Assembly (NCBI GenBank): GCA_963576735.1
Contig: OY755186.1
Coordinates: 16,293,970 to 16,357,969 of the forward strand
Length of the DNA stretch: 64,000 bases
Direction: 5' to 3'
DNA from: Bedellia somnulentella
Taxonomy: Eukaryota > Arthropoda > Insecta > Lepidoptera > Bedelliidae
Under the pieces are notes generated by a model, which saw nothing but the letters and a program-made list of their open reading frames with translations, had not been told where the DNA came from and searched no databases. Both the position numbers and the translations under genes were made by a program. Positions within the stretch are counted from its first letter, which is position 1. Every line of letters begins with the position of its first letter. Below are positions 31,954-41,762 of the stretch, one piece after another.

Positions 31954-32209
31954 TGCTGTGTAGTGTCGGCTTAGAAAAGCACTACCCCATTTCTTCCGGT
32001 GGGTGTACGTAAGAGGTGACTAACGGTTTTGCTGCTTTTTAGGGATTTTTGGGCGATGCGGTCTGAGACCCATCACCAACAACCTTTACTTTGCCATCTT
32101 TTCCCCACTCAATTTTCCAAAAGTGGCTGAGGAATTTTCAATTCCTTAGCTCTGGCTTCCCCGTTAAGGGATTTATAGCCGTGAGTATATATATGTATGT
32201 ATGTACGTA
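31954..32209 (+). repeat. SINE-A copy, 9-bp target duplication
   Basis: TATTAATTT at 31945-31953 and 32210-32218. GTGTACG subfamily with a few private changes (GGTTTTGCTGC, GCGGTCTGAGACCC). Confidence 0.9.
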
Positions 32210-32339
32210 TATTAATTTATTTATTAATGTAGGTTAACTGGTACTGTTTAAATATCAACTTAACTGATGAATAAAAATGACGGACCGATGAGTACCTGAA
32301 ACAAGATTCAATTCCATGTTACCCCCGTTCAAAGTTGAA

Positions 32340-32706
32340 TCTCTTCACTAATAAATAAAGAATAAATAAAGGAAAGAAAAATTTCGACACAGGCAGGAAA
32401 CGAACCCGCGACCTCGGGTATACGCCCCGAGACGCTCTGCCAACTGAGCCACCGTGTCAATTGGCTGCCAGTGCGAAATTCTTCTATCCTTTATTTCTTT
32501 TACACGTTTAAATAGTGTTTGCGTTTCCTACCTCCGAATTTGAACTAATTCGGAAGGTCATTTGTCTACCTTTTCAGATAGAATGCAAATGTTGAAAACG
32601 CCTAACTATCACATAATTTAAATCTTTTTTGTTCATGAAAACCTCATGTGGGGATTATTACTAATAAATAAAGAATAAATAAAGGAAAGAAAAAATTCAA
32701 AATTAA
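32340..32706 (-). repeat. SINE-C copy, complete unit with direct terminal segments
   Basis: Both ends carry an AATAAAGAATAAATAAAGG segment. Between them, in reverse, lie the tRNA-like stretch (complement of GACACGGTGGCTCAGTTGG and GGTTCGTTTCCTGCC), AATTCTTCTATCC, an AATTCGGA inverted pair, and CCTCATGTGGGGATTATTAC. The tRNA-like part lies towards the 3' side of the unit. Confidence 0.7.
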
Positions 32707-32734
32707 AAATAACTGACCGATAAGTACCCAAAAC

Positions 32735-32868
32735 AAGATTTAAATCTTTTTGTTCATGAAAACCTCATGTAGGGATTATTACTAATAAATAAAGAATATA
32801 TAAAGGAAAGAAAAATTTCCCGCCTGTGTCGAAATTTTTCTTTCCTTTATTTATTCTTTATTTATTAC
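32735..32868. repeat. SINE-C tail pair forming a palindrome
   Basis: 32782-32819 (ATAAATAAAGAATATATAAA...) and 32833-32868 (AAATTTTTCTTTCCTTTATT...) are inverted copies around CCCGCCTGTGTCG. Adjacent ACCCAAAACAAGATT occurs twice (near 32727 and 32868), so a target sequence was duplicated or rearranged. Confidence 0.7.
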
Positions 32869-32941
32869 CCAAAACAAGATTCAATTCCATGCTGAATCTC
32901 TTCAGGTTAAGTTTAAGCCAACAAAGTTATAAATAGACTTT

Positions 32942-33322
32942 TGAAGGATAGCAGGCTGTTGTGCGCCTGCTGCTCGATCACGATGATGACCCACGTTGTA
33001 GGGGCCTCGAAGAATATGGTGGAGTAGACTAAGTAAAAAGCCGATTTGCTGCGACTAGGATTTATTGTGTCTAGGCACTGTTACATCTGTATGACCATTG
33101 AATTAATATAACATTATATAATATATTGACTTTAACAAAATAGCTTCTCGTCTTCTCCGTCTTGAAATTCTTCAAATTGTGCAAGAAAGATGCAGCAGGC
33201 ATCTCGGTTTTATACGCGAAGCTGTTTGTCTCCTTTCTGATGGCGCTTGACGTGACTGACGCGCCTCTGGATTGTTTATGTTTTGAGCCCGTTAAAGCAC
33301 TTGGATTCAAGTGGCTTTAACA
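32942..33322 (-). repeat. 3' LTR of BEL/Pao element
   Basis: 381 bp. In element direction it starts TGTTAAAGCCACTTG and ends CTGCTATCCTTCA, giving TG...CA termini. Identical to the other LTR except for one extra T. Confidence 0.93.
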
Positions 33323-33349
33323 TACTGGGGGGCCATTGAAGACGAGTCT

Positions 33350-34138
33350 TCAATCTTCTTCTACAAGTAGGCACAAGCGATTTATGGCTCGCCTTACTGT
33401 CGATTGCATGGTCTTGATATCGGCCACTCTCGGGACACCATCTGCTCCTGGATATAGTTTAGTGACTCGCCCTCTTCGCCATAACAGAGGTGGAGAGTTA
33501 TCTTCGCTTATTAGGACAAGATCACCCATGCGCAAGTCTCTACATCTTACTCGCCATTGAGTTCGCTGTTGTAGCTCTGATAAATATTCCCTGTGCCATC
33601 TCCTCCAAAATGTTTGCCGTAGCTGCTCCAACAGTTGAAAGCGATCCAATCTCTTCGTCGGTAAGTCTGCCAGATCCGGTGATGGAAGAGCCGTGAGTGA
33701 CCTGCCGAGGAGAAAGTGTCCCGGTGTGAGAACTGCCAAATCATTTGGGGAGGAGGAAAGGGGAGCGATGGGTCTACTGTTGAGGATAGCCTCAACCTGG
33801 GCAAAAAGAGAAGATAATTCCTCGAATGTGAGGTGGGTGTTACCCATGATGCGTTTAATGTGAAACTTAGCAAGCTTAATGCCAGCTTCCGCGCTTCCGT
33901 TGAAATTAGGGGCGTAAACCGGGCAAAATCTAAAGTTAATATTTTGAACATTAGCAAACTGCACAAATGAGTCTTTATTGTCGTTAAAAAATGAATTTAT
34001 TTCCTTAGCTGCGGCAACGAAATTTCGCCCATTGTCACAAAATATTTCCCTGGGCTTTCCCCTGGCGAAAATAAAAGCATAAAGAAATAATGATGATGAC
34101 CACCGTTGATGATGATGATAATCATGGTGATTGATCAT
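33350..34138 (-). pseudogene. pol: BEL/Pao integrase, C-terminal part only
   Basis: Minus-strand reading. The first ~20 codons (histidine/serine-rich, from a GAT repeat) are not integrase. From FIFARGKPREIFCDNGRNFV the integrase core is normal, with the second catalytic Asp in CDNG and the Glu in NFNGSAEAGIKLAK, then VEAILNSRPI, LTPGHFLLGRSL and the C-terminal WRRGRVTKLYPGADGVPRVA. The zinc-binding region and first catalytic Asp are missing, so it should be inactive. The stop lies 27 bp before the LTR, as expected for a complete pol 3' end. Confidence 0.88.
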
Positions 34139-34441
34139 CGCGCTGATTCAAATACATTTGATAAATGAATCTAAAAATATATGTATATGCTAAAGTTCAA
34201 AGTCGATGAACTTGTAAGGTCAACTACCTCGATGTCAATGACCTTTAGGTAGTCAGCTGTTTACTGTATCTAGAAGGAAAGACATAATAAAATAGCAAAT
34301 AATGATTGATCCATGTGTAGGATGATGTAAAGTGTATAAGTATTGTATAAAGTAAAATATTTGTATATAAATGTAAATTAAAAGTAAACCATAAACAATT
34401 GTTGAATGTTTGTTGTGTATGAATTCATTCAACTTAGGTTA
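34139..34441. other. Junction sequence inside BEL/Pao element
   Basis: About 300 bp between the gag stop and the integrase remnant, of no recognisable origin and bordered by a GATGATGATGATAATC run. It replaces the missing ~2-3 kb of pol. It may be filler from deletion repair or a piece of another element. Confidence 0.5.
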
Positions 34442-36652
34442 TTAATAACCAATTGGTTTTGGTAAGGTGTAAGTATCACCAAGACGGTAATCTGCTGCCT
34501 TGAGTGGGCTGAGAGGACAGAAACGTCTAGTTTTTAGTCTATGAGTTCTAGTTAACTTGGTAAAAGAACTGCTACTAACAAAATTACAAGTTTGTGAATT
34601 TTGTGGTAATGAATGGGAAATCTTGCCAGCTATAATCCAGCCTAGCTGTGAATGATGCAGCATGGGTAGGCCTGGACCTAAGGTGAGCCTTTCGGAGCCA
34701 AGTAGATCCCAGAATAGATCGCCTCCAATCATAATGTCAACCTTTAGTGGTTGATTGAATTGAGGATCAGCTAATGTGATAGCTGAGGGAAGAGTGATAT
34801 TTGAAACATCAATGGCTTCATTAGAATGCCTTTTTGCTATGGAAGGCAACACCAAAAAGGTGTGAAGATGTGAGTATGTGCCAGTGCGGGCACGAATTAA
34901 CGCTGAGCACTGATGTGGTCTCAGGTTAAGAAAGGTGTTCCCAACGCCTGCAACACTGTTGTGTATTGAGGGTGTGGAAGCTAACTTAAGGCGATTCCTT
35001 AAGTCAGCGGAAAGAAAAGAGTAGTCAGAGCCGCTATCTAGCAAGCATCTGACTGTCTCCACCTTACCATTTTGGGGATTGATGATGTCAATCATGGCGG
35101 TGGAGCGAATGATCCCTGAAGGGGAAACTGGAGGACTGAGAGAAAGCGACTGAGGCATTGAAGGGACAGGATGTGATGATGGAGCAACATCATTTAGAAG
35201 AAGGGGAGAGCTGTGTATCAGAGTGTGATGGCGTCCACCACACTTACGACAGTCTCCATAGGGACACTTGGCAACCATATGGTCAGACCGAAGGCAATTT
35301 GTGCAAACCTTAAGCCCAGTGACCCTACTCCGTCTGTCAGCCAATGTGAGCTTTCTGAAACGTAAGCATCGGAACAGTAAATGTTTACCCTTGCAAAGGG
35401 GGCACTTGAAATTAGTATTGGTTGTAACTGTTAATGCTAGGGGGGCATTGGGTAAACGTGAGGGCAATTGAGGATTGCTAGCCTCACCGCTTACATTACC
35501 TGAAGTTGAAACAATAAATGCTTGAGGTGGATTTATTGTTTGTTTAATATGATTGTTACTATGATAGTGTTTTAAATCATGACTATTATTATTATGACTG
35601 TTGTTTGAACCCTGTGATGTGTTAACCCTTACCTTACTTTGAGGTAATGTCTCTAAAATGTCAGCTCTTATCTTTAAAAATTCTTTTAAGTCATTAAAGG
35701 TTGGCAACTCTGAATGAAGATTGCCTTTGTATTCTTCCCATTTGATATTAGTATTTAGATCAAACTTTGAGGAAGCTAAATAAATTAAAATAGAATCCCA
35801 GTGTTGAACTGGTTGACCTAAAGTCTGTAAAGCCCTAACATTCTTGGTGATGTGATCACTTAAAAACCTAAGAGACTTGTCTGATTCATTCTGCATAACC
35901 TTGAGATTAAAAAGTGCACTAAGATGATTATTAACTAATTGCCTTTTATTGTTATACCTTTCACATAATATATTCCATGCTTCTACATAATTGAAATCAG
36001 ATACCTCAAGATTTGCTATAACCCTGGCTGCTTCACCTTGTAGGTATGAGCAGAGGTAATGAAATTTATGAATGGGTTTAATATGATTATTATTGTGAAT
36101 TAATGATTCAAATGTATCTCTGAATTCAAGCCATTTGAAGTAGGAACCATCAAACTTAGGTATAGTGATTTCAGGTAGCCTAAATCCCATCGTGCCTTGA
36201 TTGGTGCAACAAGCATGCGGGAGGGAGGCCTCTGATCTACTAGTGGCATCTTCAAATCCATCAATAGGTTTGTTGACACTGATTAAATTTCGTGCCTTAA
36301 TAATTGCTAAACAAAAATCATTGGAGATGACTTCCCTTTCATTTAATTCATACTCCAGATTGTTAAAATTAATAGTCTCCATTTGAGATTGCAGGTGTTC
36401 AAATTGAGAGTTTAACTCCAAAAACTTGTCTAATTTGAATGTTAATTCGGCTACTTGAATAGAGCTTAATGGCTTAACACCTCCATGTTCCATGAGGTTA
36501 ATTAAAAGGTTATTAAATTTAGTCACTTGCCCTTTGATTGAAGTGCGTTTGTACTTAAGCACAGTATATTCATCGCTTGCCATTTTGGCAGGGCTTGAGC
36601 TTCGACTGGCATGAGCAGTGTTTGTTTTTACTGATAATTCACTGTCAGTCAT
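34442..36652 (-). CDS. gag: BEL/Pao Gag with fused aspartic protease, intact 736 aa
   Basis: Gag builds the particle that packages element RNA; the fused protease would process it. Residues ~160-310 match the Gag domain of BEL/Pao elements (DUF1759 type: EITIPKFDGSYFKWLEFRD, YLQGEAARVI, AWNILCERYNN). Residues 417-475 hold Cys/His zinc knuckles (CPLCKGKHLLFRC; CTNCLRSDHMVAKC; CRKCGGRHH). The protease-like domain starts near 535 with the catalytic LLDSGSDYSFL (Asp-Ser-Gly), and GGDLFWDLLG and GWIIAG follow. Residues 345-405 are Asn/His-rich linker. The ATG at 36652 opens MTDSELS. The stop at 34442 comes where the protein would normally continue into reverse transcriptase. No internal stop or frameshift, consistent with a young copy. 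Confidence 0.92.
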   Translation of the reverse strand: MTDSELSVKTNTAHASRSSSPAKMASDEYTVLKYKRTSIKGQVTKFNNLLINLMEHGGVKPLSSIQVAELTFKLDKFLELNSQFEHLQSQMETINFNNLEYELNEREVISNDFCLAIIKARNLISVNKPIDGFEDATSRSEASLPHACCTNQGTMGFRLPEITIPKFDGSYFKWLEFRDTFESLIHNNNHIKPIHKFHYLCSYLQGEAARVIANLEVSDFNYVEAWNILCERYNNKRQLVNNHLSALFNLKVMQNESDKSLRFLSDHITKNVRALQTLGQPVQHWDSILIYLASSKFDLNTNIKWEEYKGNLHSELPTFNDLKEFLKIRADILETLPQSKVRVNTSQGSNNSHNNNSHDLKHYHSNNHIKQTINPPQAFIVSTSGNVSGEASNPQLPSRLPNAPLALTVTTNTNFKCPLCKGKHLLFRCLRFRKLTLADRRSRVTGLKVCTNCLRSDHMVAKCPYGDCRKCGGRHHTLIHSSPLLLNDVAPSSHPVPSMPQSLSLSPPVSPSGIIRSTAMIDIINPQNGKVETVRCLLDSGSDYSFLSADLRNRLKLASTPSIHNSVAGVGNTFLNLRPHQCSALIRARTGTYSHLHTFLVLPSIAKRHSNEAIDVSNITLPSAITLADPQFNQPLKVDIMIGGDLFWDLLGSERLTLGPGLPMLHHSQLGWIIAGKISHSLPQNSQTCNFVSSSSFTKLTRTHRLKTRRFCPLSPLKAADYRLGDTYTLPKPIGY

Positions 36653-37934
36653 ATTGAAAAGGAAATTAATAATTAATAATTAATAAGTAACTAGTTAAGT
36701 GAAAGGTTCTGTATATAGATAAATTTCTGGAGTTAATTGTTATAGTAAAGGGTGTGGCAAGAATGTAAAATTAAAGTAAATTGTAAACCGGTTTACGCTC
36801 ATTGTGAAGGTGACGCCGCTGGAGACAACAGGCAGCAGCTGAATGATGCAGGCCTGCGTTCCTCGGTGAAGTTCACGTTCACTGAAATTGTTTGAAACAG
36901 TAGTAAGTATATATCCCTGAATCGTTTGGTAGAGCGGAAACTGGCATGAAACTAACCAATATTAAGTTTGTATATTGAAATTAATTGAATTAAGTGAAGA
37001 GTTGATTGATATGCTGCTAGAGTTGCCGGCACATGTGAGGTATGAGTACCTTAACTGCTGCCTTTACTTAATTGAGTGAATGTATATAAGCAAAGTGAGT
37101 CAATGATTCACATGTGCACTTGATGGCTGTAGAAAATATATGGTTGATTAACCTAAGTGAAGAGCATGTGGTTTTGTAAAATTAGTTATGTTGCTCACTA
37201 GTTTTACAAAAACACTAAAATGCCAAAGTGAAGTTAAATATTGAAAACTAAGTAATTAATGCAAGACAAGGCTGAAATTCTGATATTGATATGATTAAGA
37301 AACTATTTAAGTTGGCATGTGGTATGAAACATAACCTGGATGTCCTTAATAGAGTGCGCTGATTCCACTTGGTGAGGCGTTGGAGCCTGTTAGATGAATT
37401 GCTGTAAGGTTAAGTTGCAATTATCTTTGTAAATGTTATGCGCTAACTCTGTAGCACATGGGAGGCCTATGTCATACACTGGATCACAGAAACCAGCGGC
37501 TGTGGCTCAGAAATAGCTGAGTGGTGATTGCCTTGTGCAATCAGTTCAACTTTAATTTCATCATGTGGACCATGCCGTTGAGAATCTATTCTAACCTCAA
37601 AATTTTTAAGAAATAAATGGGAAGTAATGTGCTTTCTAGGTAATTAAATAGATTTATGATAAGATTGATGTAAAATACAAAGGGATTGCTGAGATATTAA
37701 TGGATGTAAATTGATTATCTTGACTAATTTGCCCGTGGTGAGGGGTTTTAAGGTGAGGAAAAGAAAGGAATGATTGGCTCACGACACTCTCCTCGGTAAG
37801 ATGCTGGCAGGTGGGATGGCTGCTGTGTCCAACCCTTGGACCTGGCTTCTTCACCGGCGGCTTGGCGTGGCGTGGCGTAGTCCTCCTTTTCTCTCGTGCT
37901 GCTGGTGGTGCCTCTGCTGCGTAGGCTGACTGAA
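36653..37934 (-). other. BEL/Pao untranslated leader
   Basis: About 1.3 kb between primer site and gag ATG, without a long coding frame. An open reading of 117 codons at 37654-38007 crosses from LTR into leader and is probably spurious. Confidence 0.7.
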
Positions 37935-37952
37935 GTTTCTGTTCGGGCGCCA
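37935..37952 (-). promoter_or_regulatory. BEL/Pao primer-binding site, tRNA-Lys type
   Basis: Two bases inside the 5' LTR, the element strand reads TGGCGCCCGAACAGAAAC. The first 14 bases fit the 3' end of a lysine tRNA, the primer known from several retroelements. It would prime minus-strand DNA synthesis. Confidence 0.85.
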
Positions 37953-37954
37953 AC

Positions 37955-38334
37955 TGAAGGATAGCAGGCTGTTGTGCGCCTGCTGCTCGATCACGATGAT
38001 GACCCACGTTGTAGGGGCCTCGAAGAATATGGTGGAGTAGACTAAGTAAAAAGCCGATTTGCTGCGACTAGGATTTATTGTGTCTAGGCACTGTTACATC
38101 TGTATGACCATTGAATTAATATAACATTATATAATATATTGACTTAACAAAATAGCTTCTCGTCTTCTCCGTCTTGAAATTCTTCAAATTGTGCAAGAAA
38201 GATGCAGCAGGCATCTCGGTTTTATACGCGAAGCTGTTTGTCTCCTTTCTGATGGCGCTTGACGTGACTGACGCGCCTCTGGATTGTTTATGTTTTGAGC
38301 CCGTTAAAGCACTTGGATTCAAGTGGCTTTAACA
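37955..38334 (-). repeat. 5' LTR of BEL/Pao element
   Basis: 380 bp, the promoter copy for the minus-strand element. TG...CA ends. Differs from the 3' LTR by one missing T. Confidence 0.93.
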
Positions 38335-38603
38335 ACTTTAAATAAATTGGAAACAGAGAAATCATCATTACAAATAATACCCAAATTTTCCGCTACGTTA
38401 ACTTTACATTAACACTTTACGACAAGAGAATAAAACTTGATTACCGTAATAAAAATAGGCTTTTACGGATAGTAAACGGAGATTTGATAAATTCATTATA
38501 TTCTATTGACAGTATTATTTATGCCCTGAAGCCTAAAATAGAAAAAATAACGGTATTAAAAGAAAAATATACAATTGACTGTTTAGAGTCAATTTAGATT
38601 ATA

Positions 38604-38770
38604 ACATATACTCACAGCTTTAAAATGAAAAAAGGGTAATAAGAATCAGACATTAGTCAGCCACTTTTGAAATTGGTGAGCGTCTCTAGCCACATCACCA
38701 AACAATCAATTAATATAGAGGCTTATCAAGCCTCAATACCCTTAATTATCCCTTAGATCTGTCCCCAAAT
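38604..38770 (-). repeat. SINE-A copy, strongly diverged
   Basis: ATATACTCACAGCTTTAAAA, TCAGCCACTTTTGAAATTGG and CTCAATACCCTTAATTATCC. Confidence 0.65.
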
Positions 38771-38790
38771 CCATCTTCTATTCTTTCCTT

Positions 38791-38868
38791 TGCCGTGCTT
38801 AGAATACCCCCCCCCCTTTCTACCCACGGGTGTCGTAAGAGGCGACTAAGGGTATTGGGGCTTTTTAT
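38791..38868 (+). repeat. SINE-A head fragment
   Basis: GCCGTGCTTAGAATACC (with a long C run), then CGGGTGTCGTAAGAGGCG and GTATTGGGGCTTTTTA. The rest is missing. Confidence 0.8.
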
Positions 38869-39278
38869 AACTTTCAATTTCTAAAATCACGTAAAAAAAT
38901 AATGATCCGAAGCTCTTGTCTGAACTAATGGTGTAACTTAATCCTCGGATGTATTAGTACGGGAAATAATTATGTTTGCAGCAATTAAATCCTGGATGCA
39001 CATCCATTATACTGATTTGCATTTCATAACCTCAGTTTAATGTTGCAATCAGTGTGTTGTCTATTTTAGTTGTTTGTACTTAGATATGAGTGGAAGTAAT
39101 AAGCTTGATAGCTCACTGGGTAGAACACTCGCCTTTCATGCATCCAGGCGTGTGGGTTTTAAATCGGGCCTACACCATATTGCATATCTTAATTAATAAG
39201 TGTGGTAAATTCATCATGATTGTTAACGGTAAGCGAAAACATCGTGAGGAAACCCACATGTCTAAGTGTACTATATCA

Positions 39279-39531
39279 TACATACATTAATATACTCACG
39301 GCTATAAATCCCTTAACGCGGTAGCCAGAGCTTTGGAATGAAAAATTCCTCAGCCACTTTTGGAAGTTGATTGGAGAAAAGATGGTAATAATAAATGTTT
39401 TTGGTGATTCTTCAACCACATCGCCCAAAAATCACTTAATAAGCCTCTATACCCTTAGTCGCCTCTTACGATCAACCACGGGTAGAAATGGGGTAGTGTT
39501 ATTCTAAGTCGACACTACACGGCTATATACT
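39279..39531 (-). repeat. SINE-A inside SINE-B, 9-bp target duplication
   Basis: ACTATATCA at 39270-39278 and 39532-39540. GTGATCG subfamily in reverse, near full length. Confidence 0.92.
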
Positions 39532-39545
39532 ACTATATCATGTAA

Positions 39546-39795
39546 TGTGCTGTGTAGTGCCGGCTTAGAATAGCAGTACCCCATTTCTTCCGGTGGGTGT
39601 ACGTAAGAGGCGACTAATGGTATTGGAGCTATTAAGAGATTTTTGGGCGATGCGGTTGGAGACCCATCACCAACAACCTTTATTTTACCATCTTTTCCCC
39701 ATGCAACTTTCCAAAAGTAGCTGAAGAATTTCTTACTCCTTAGCTCTGGCTACCCCGTCTAGGGATTTATAGCCGTGAGTATATGTATGTATGTA
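39546..39795 (+). repeat. Second SINE-A inside the same SINE-B, 8-bp target duplication
   Basis: TCATGTAA at 39538-39545 and 39796-39803, sharing its first three bases with the other insert's duplication. GTGTACG subfamily. Confidence 0.92.
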
Positions 39796-40066
39796 TCATG
39801 TAACAGTATATTCGTACGAAACGCCAAAAGCCTTGTCCCCTATCACGTGAGTACACTGTTCAAGCAAAACGTGGGTACTCTGACATAATGTCACGTGATT
39901 TTCATAAGAATTAGAACCTCTGCTACCCCTTCAGAAATATACGGCGTCTTTGAATCTTTGAGTCTTGAGACTGTAATTGAAGTGCTGTAAGTTAATGTCC
40001 TTAATTTAATTCCATTGACTTTAAATTCAAACATCGTATTAATAGCATACATACATTCATACCTCA

Positions 40067-40325
40067 TTTATCATGGTTGTTAACGGTGAGGGAAAACATC
40101 GTGAGGACACCCACATGGCTGAGTTGTACTTAGTCATGTGACAGTGTATTCCTACAAAAACGGCGATAGGCCTGCCCCTATCACGTGAGTACACTGTCTA
40201 AGCAAAACGTGGGTACCTTCTCTGGAAACTAGATGGCGCTTGCCATGTGAGTTCAGGAGTATTGGTACCTCTGCCAACCCCTTCGGGGATAAACGGCGTG
40301 AACGTTTATGTTATGTTATGTTATA
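40067..40325 (+). repeat. SINE-B copy, second subfamily, head missing
   Basis: GGTTGTTAACGGTGAGGG, then the TCTCTGGAAACTAGATGGCG variant, GTATTGGTACCTCTGCC, AAACGGCGTGAACG and a TTATG tail. Confidence 0.9.
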
Positions 40326-40328
40326 AAT

Positions 40329-40573
40329 TCATACATAAATATACTCATGGCTATAAATCCCTTGAAGGGGTAGCCATAGCTAAGGAATTAGAAATTCCTA
40401 AGCCACTTTTGGAAGTTGCGTGGGGAAAATATGTTGAAATAAAGGTTGTTGGTGATGGGTCTCCAAACGCATCGCCCATAAATCCCTTAAAGTCCCAATA
40501 CCGTTAGTCGCCTCTTACGTACACACACCGGAAGAAATGGGGTAGTGTTATTCTAAGCCGACACTACACGGCT
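40329..40573 (-). repeat. SINE-A copy
   Basis: GTGTACG subfamily. Lies tail-to-tail with the SINE-B at 40067-40325, perhaps inserted at its tail. Confidence 0.88.
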
Positions 40574-40790
40574 AATCAATCAATAATATCTACTCTAAAA
40601 TTTATTACGCGTAATACTTGGACATTGATTCTGTGAGTAGCTGAATATCAAAGATTACCTTGAGTGTAATCTTGTATTGAGAAGAAGATCAAAGCACTGG
40701 TGTGAGATCAAAATAATAGGGCTGTATCTTCATTTTATGCGTCGGAAATATAGTAGTAATAGTATAAATGTTTTTTTTTTATTATATTTT

Positions 40791-41024
40791 GCTGTGTAGT
40801 GTCGGCATAGAATAGCACTACCCCATTTCTTCCGGTGGGTGTACGTAAGAGGCGACTAACGGTATTGGGGCTTTTAAGGGATTTTTGGGCGATGCGGTTG
40901 GAGACCCATCACCGACAACCTTTATTTCACCATCTTTTCCCAGAGGAATGTCTCATTCCCTAGCTCTGGCTACCCCTTCAAGGGATTTATTGCCGTGAGT
41001 ATATGTATGTATGTATATGTATGT
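40791..41024 (+). repeat. SINE-A copy with small internal deletion
   Basis: GTGTACG subfamily. The stretch CCACGCAACTTCCAAAAGTG is missing between TCTTTTCC and CAGAGGAATG. Confidence 0.88.
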
Positions 41025-41535
41025 TATTTTTTATGTTGGATAAAGATAGTACTTACGTTACTAGAGATTTAGGATTTCTTTTATTACGTAACTAGAAAAT
41101 GATTAATACATAGTAGCAATTTTTCTATCCTTTTCCACATTTTGGAATGGTTTGGAATTATGGATTTTAATATTTTCTTGGATTTTTATATATATTTTGA
41201 AAGTTCTCATATTATTTGCATTCTATTTCGCCTTTTACACACCGACGACGAAACACTTTTTGATAACGCTTCGTGGATATACTGCTTATCTGTAAAATCT
41301 ATCATAAACGTAGTTTTATTATATTTATCAAAGGTATTTATGGGGAGTATCAATGGTTGACGTTTTTAAAACACATTTCTTTTAGATCTGTTATTTCAAA
41401 GTTTGTTAAAAAACACTTAATTACAGACCAGTTTTTGTGGCTGAATTTGACATAAAAAGCTGACCCTCATTAGAACACATAACTTTTCCGTTATATATAA
41501 AATAAGTTGGAACGGAAGTAAAAATATTTTTACAC
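41025..41535. other. No gene seen
   Basis: AT-rich. Two overlapping open readings of 60-72 codons (41142-41455) are hydrophobic and unrecognisable. Confidence 0.35.
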
Positions 41536-41762
41536 AAATACATATACTCACGGCCAGAAATCCCAAAACGGGGCAGCCAGAGCTTCAGAGCTAGAAACTC
41601 CTCAGCCACATTTAGAAGTTAATAGGGGACAAGATGGTAGAAATGAAGAATGAACCACATCGCCCAATAAACAATTATAAAAGCCCCATACCCTTAGTCG
41701 GCTCTTACGACACCCGTGGGTAGAAAAGGGTAGTGACATTCTAAGCCGACACTACACGGCAT
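41536..41762 (-). repeat. SINE-A copy, partial loss in the middle
   Basis: ACTCACGGCCAGAAATCCC to head complement GCCGACACTACACGGC. The GTGATGGGTCTCC block is missing. Confidence 0.82.

Larger units (their letters stand above)
32942..38334 (-). mobile_element. BEL/Pao LTR retrotransposon, pol-deleted
   Basis: A complete insertion in reverse orientation. LTRs are at 32942-33322 and 37955-38334, and the 5-bp target duplication ACTTT at 32937-32941 and 38335-38339 is exact. The LTRs differ by one base (an extra T near 33132), so insertion was recent. Order in element direction: LTR, primer site, ~1.3-kb leader, gag-protease reading frame, ~300 bp of unrelated sequence, the C-terminal part of integrase, LTR. 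Reverse transcriptase, RNase H and the N-terminal half of integrase are gone, so it cannot move alone but could be mobilised in trans. Confidence 0.93.
39096..39958 (+). repeat. SINE-B copy split by two SINE-A insertions
   Basis: The 5' part is 39096-39278 (head GATAGCTCACTGGGTAGAAC) and the 3' part 39796-39958 (from TCATGTAACAGTATATTCG). Removing the two inserts and their duplications restores GTACTATATCATGTAACAG, in line with the family's GTACTTAGTCATGTGACAG. Confidence 0.9.

Noticed and set aside
33547..33966. 139-codon minus-strand frame overlapping integrase
   Set aside because: Shadow of the integrase frame; no domain content.
37654..38007. 117-codon minus-strand frame at the BEL/Pao LTR-leader boundary
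   Set aside because: Overlaps LTR, primer site and leader; no known BEL/Pao protein lies there.
41142..41455. Small hydrophobic proteins
   Set aside because: AT-driven readings, two overlapping frames, no start context or family.
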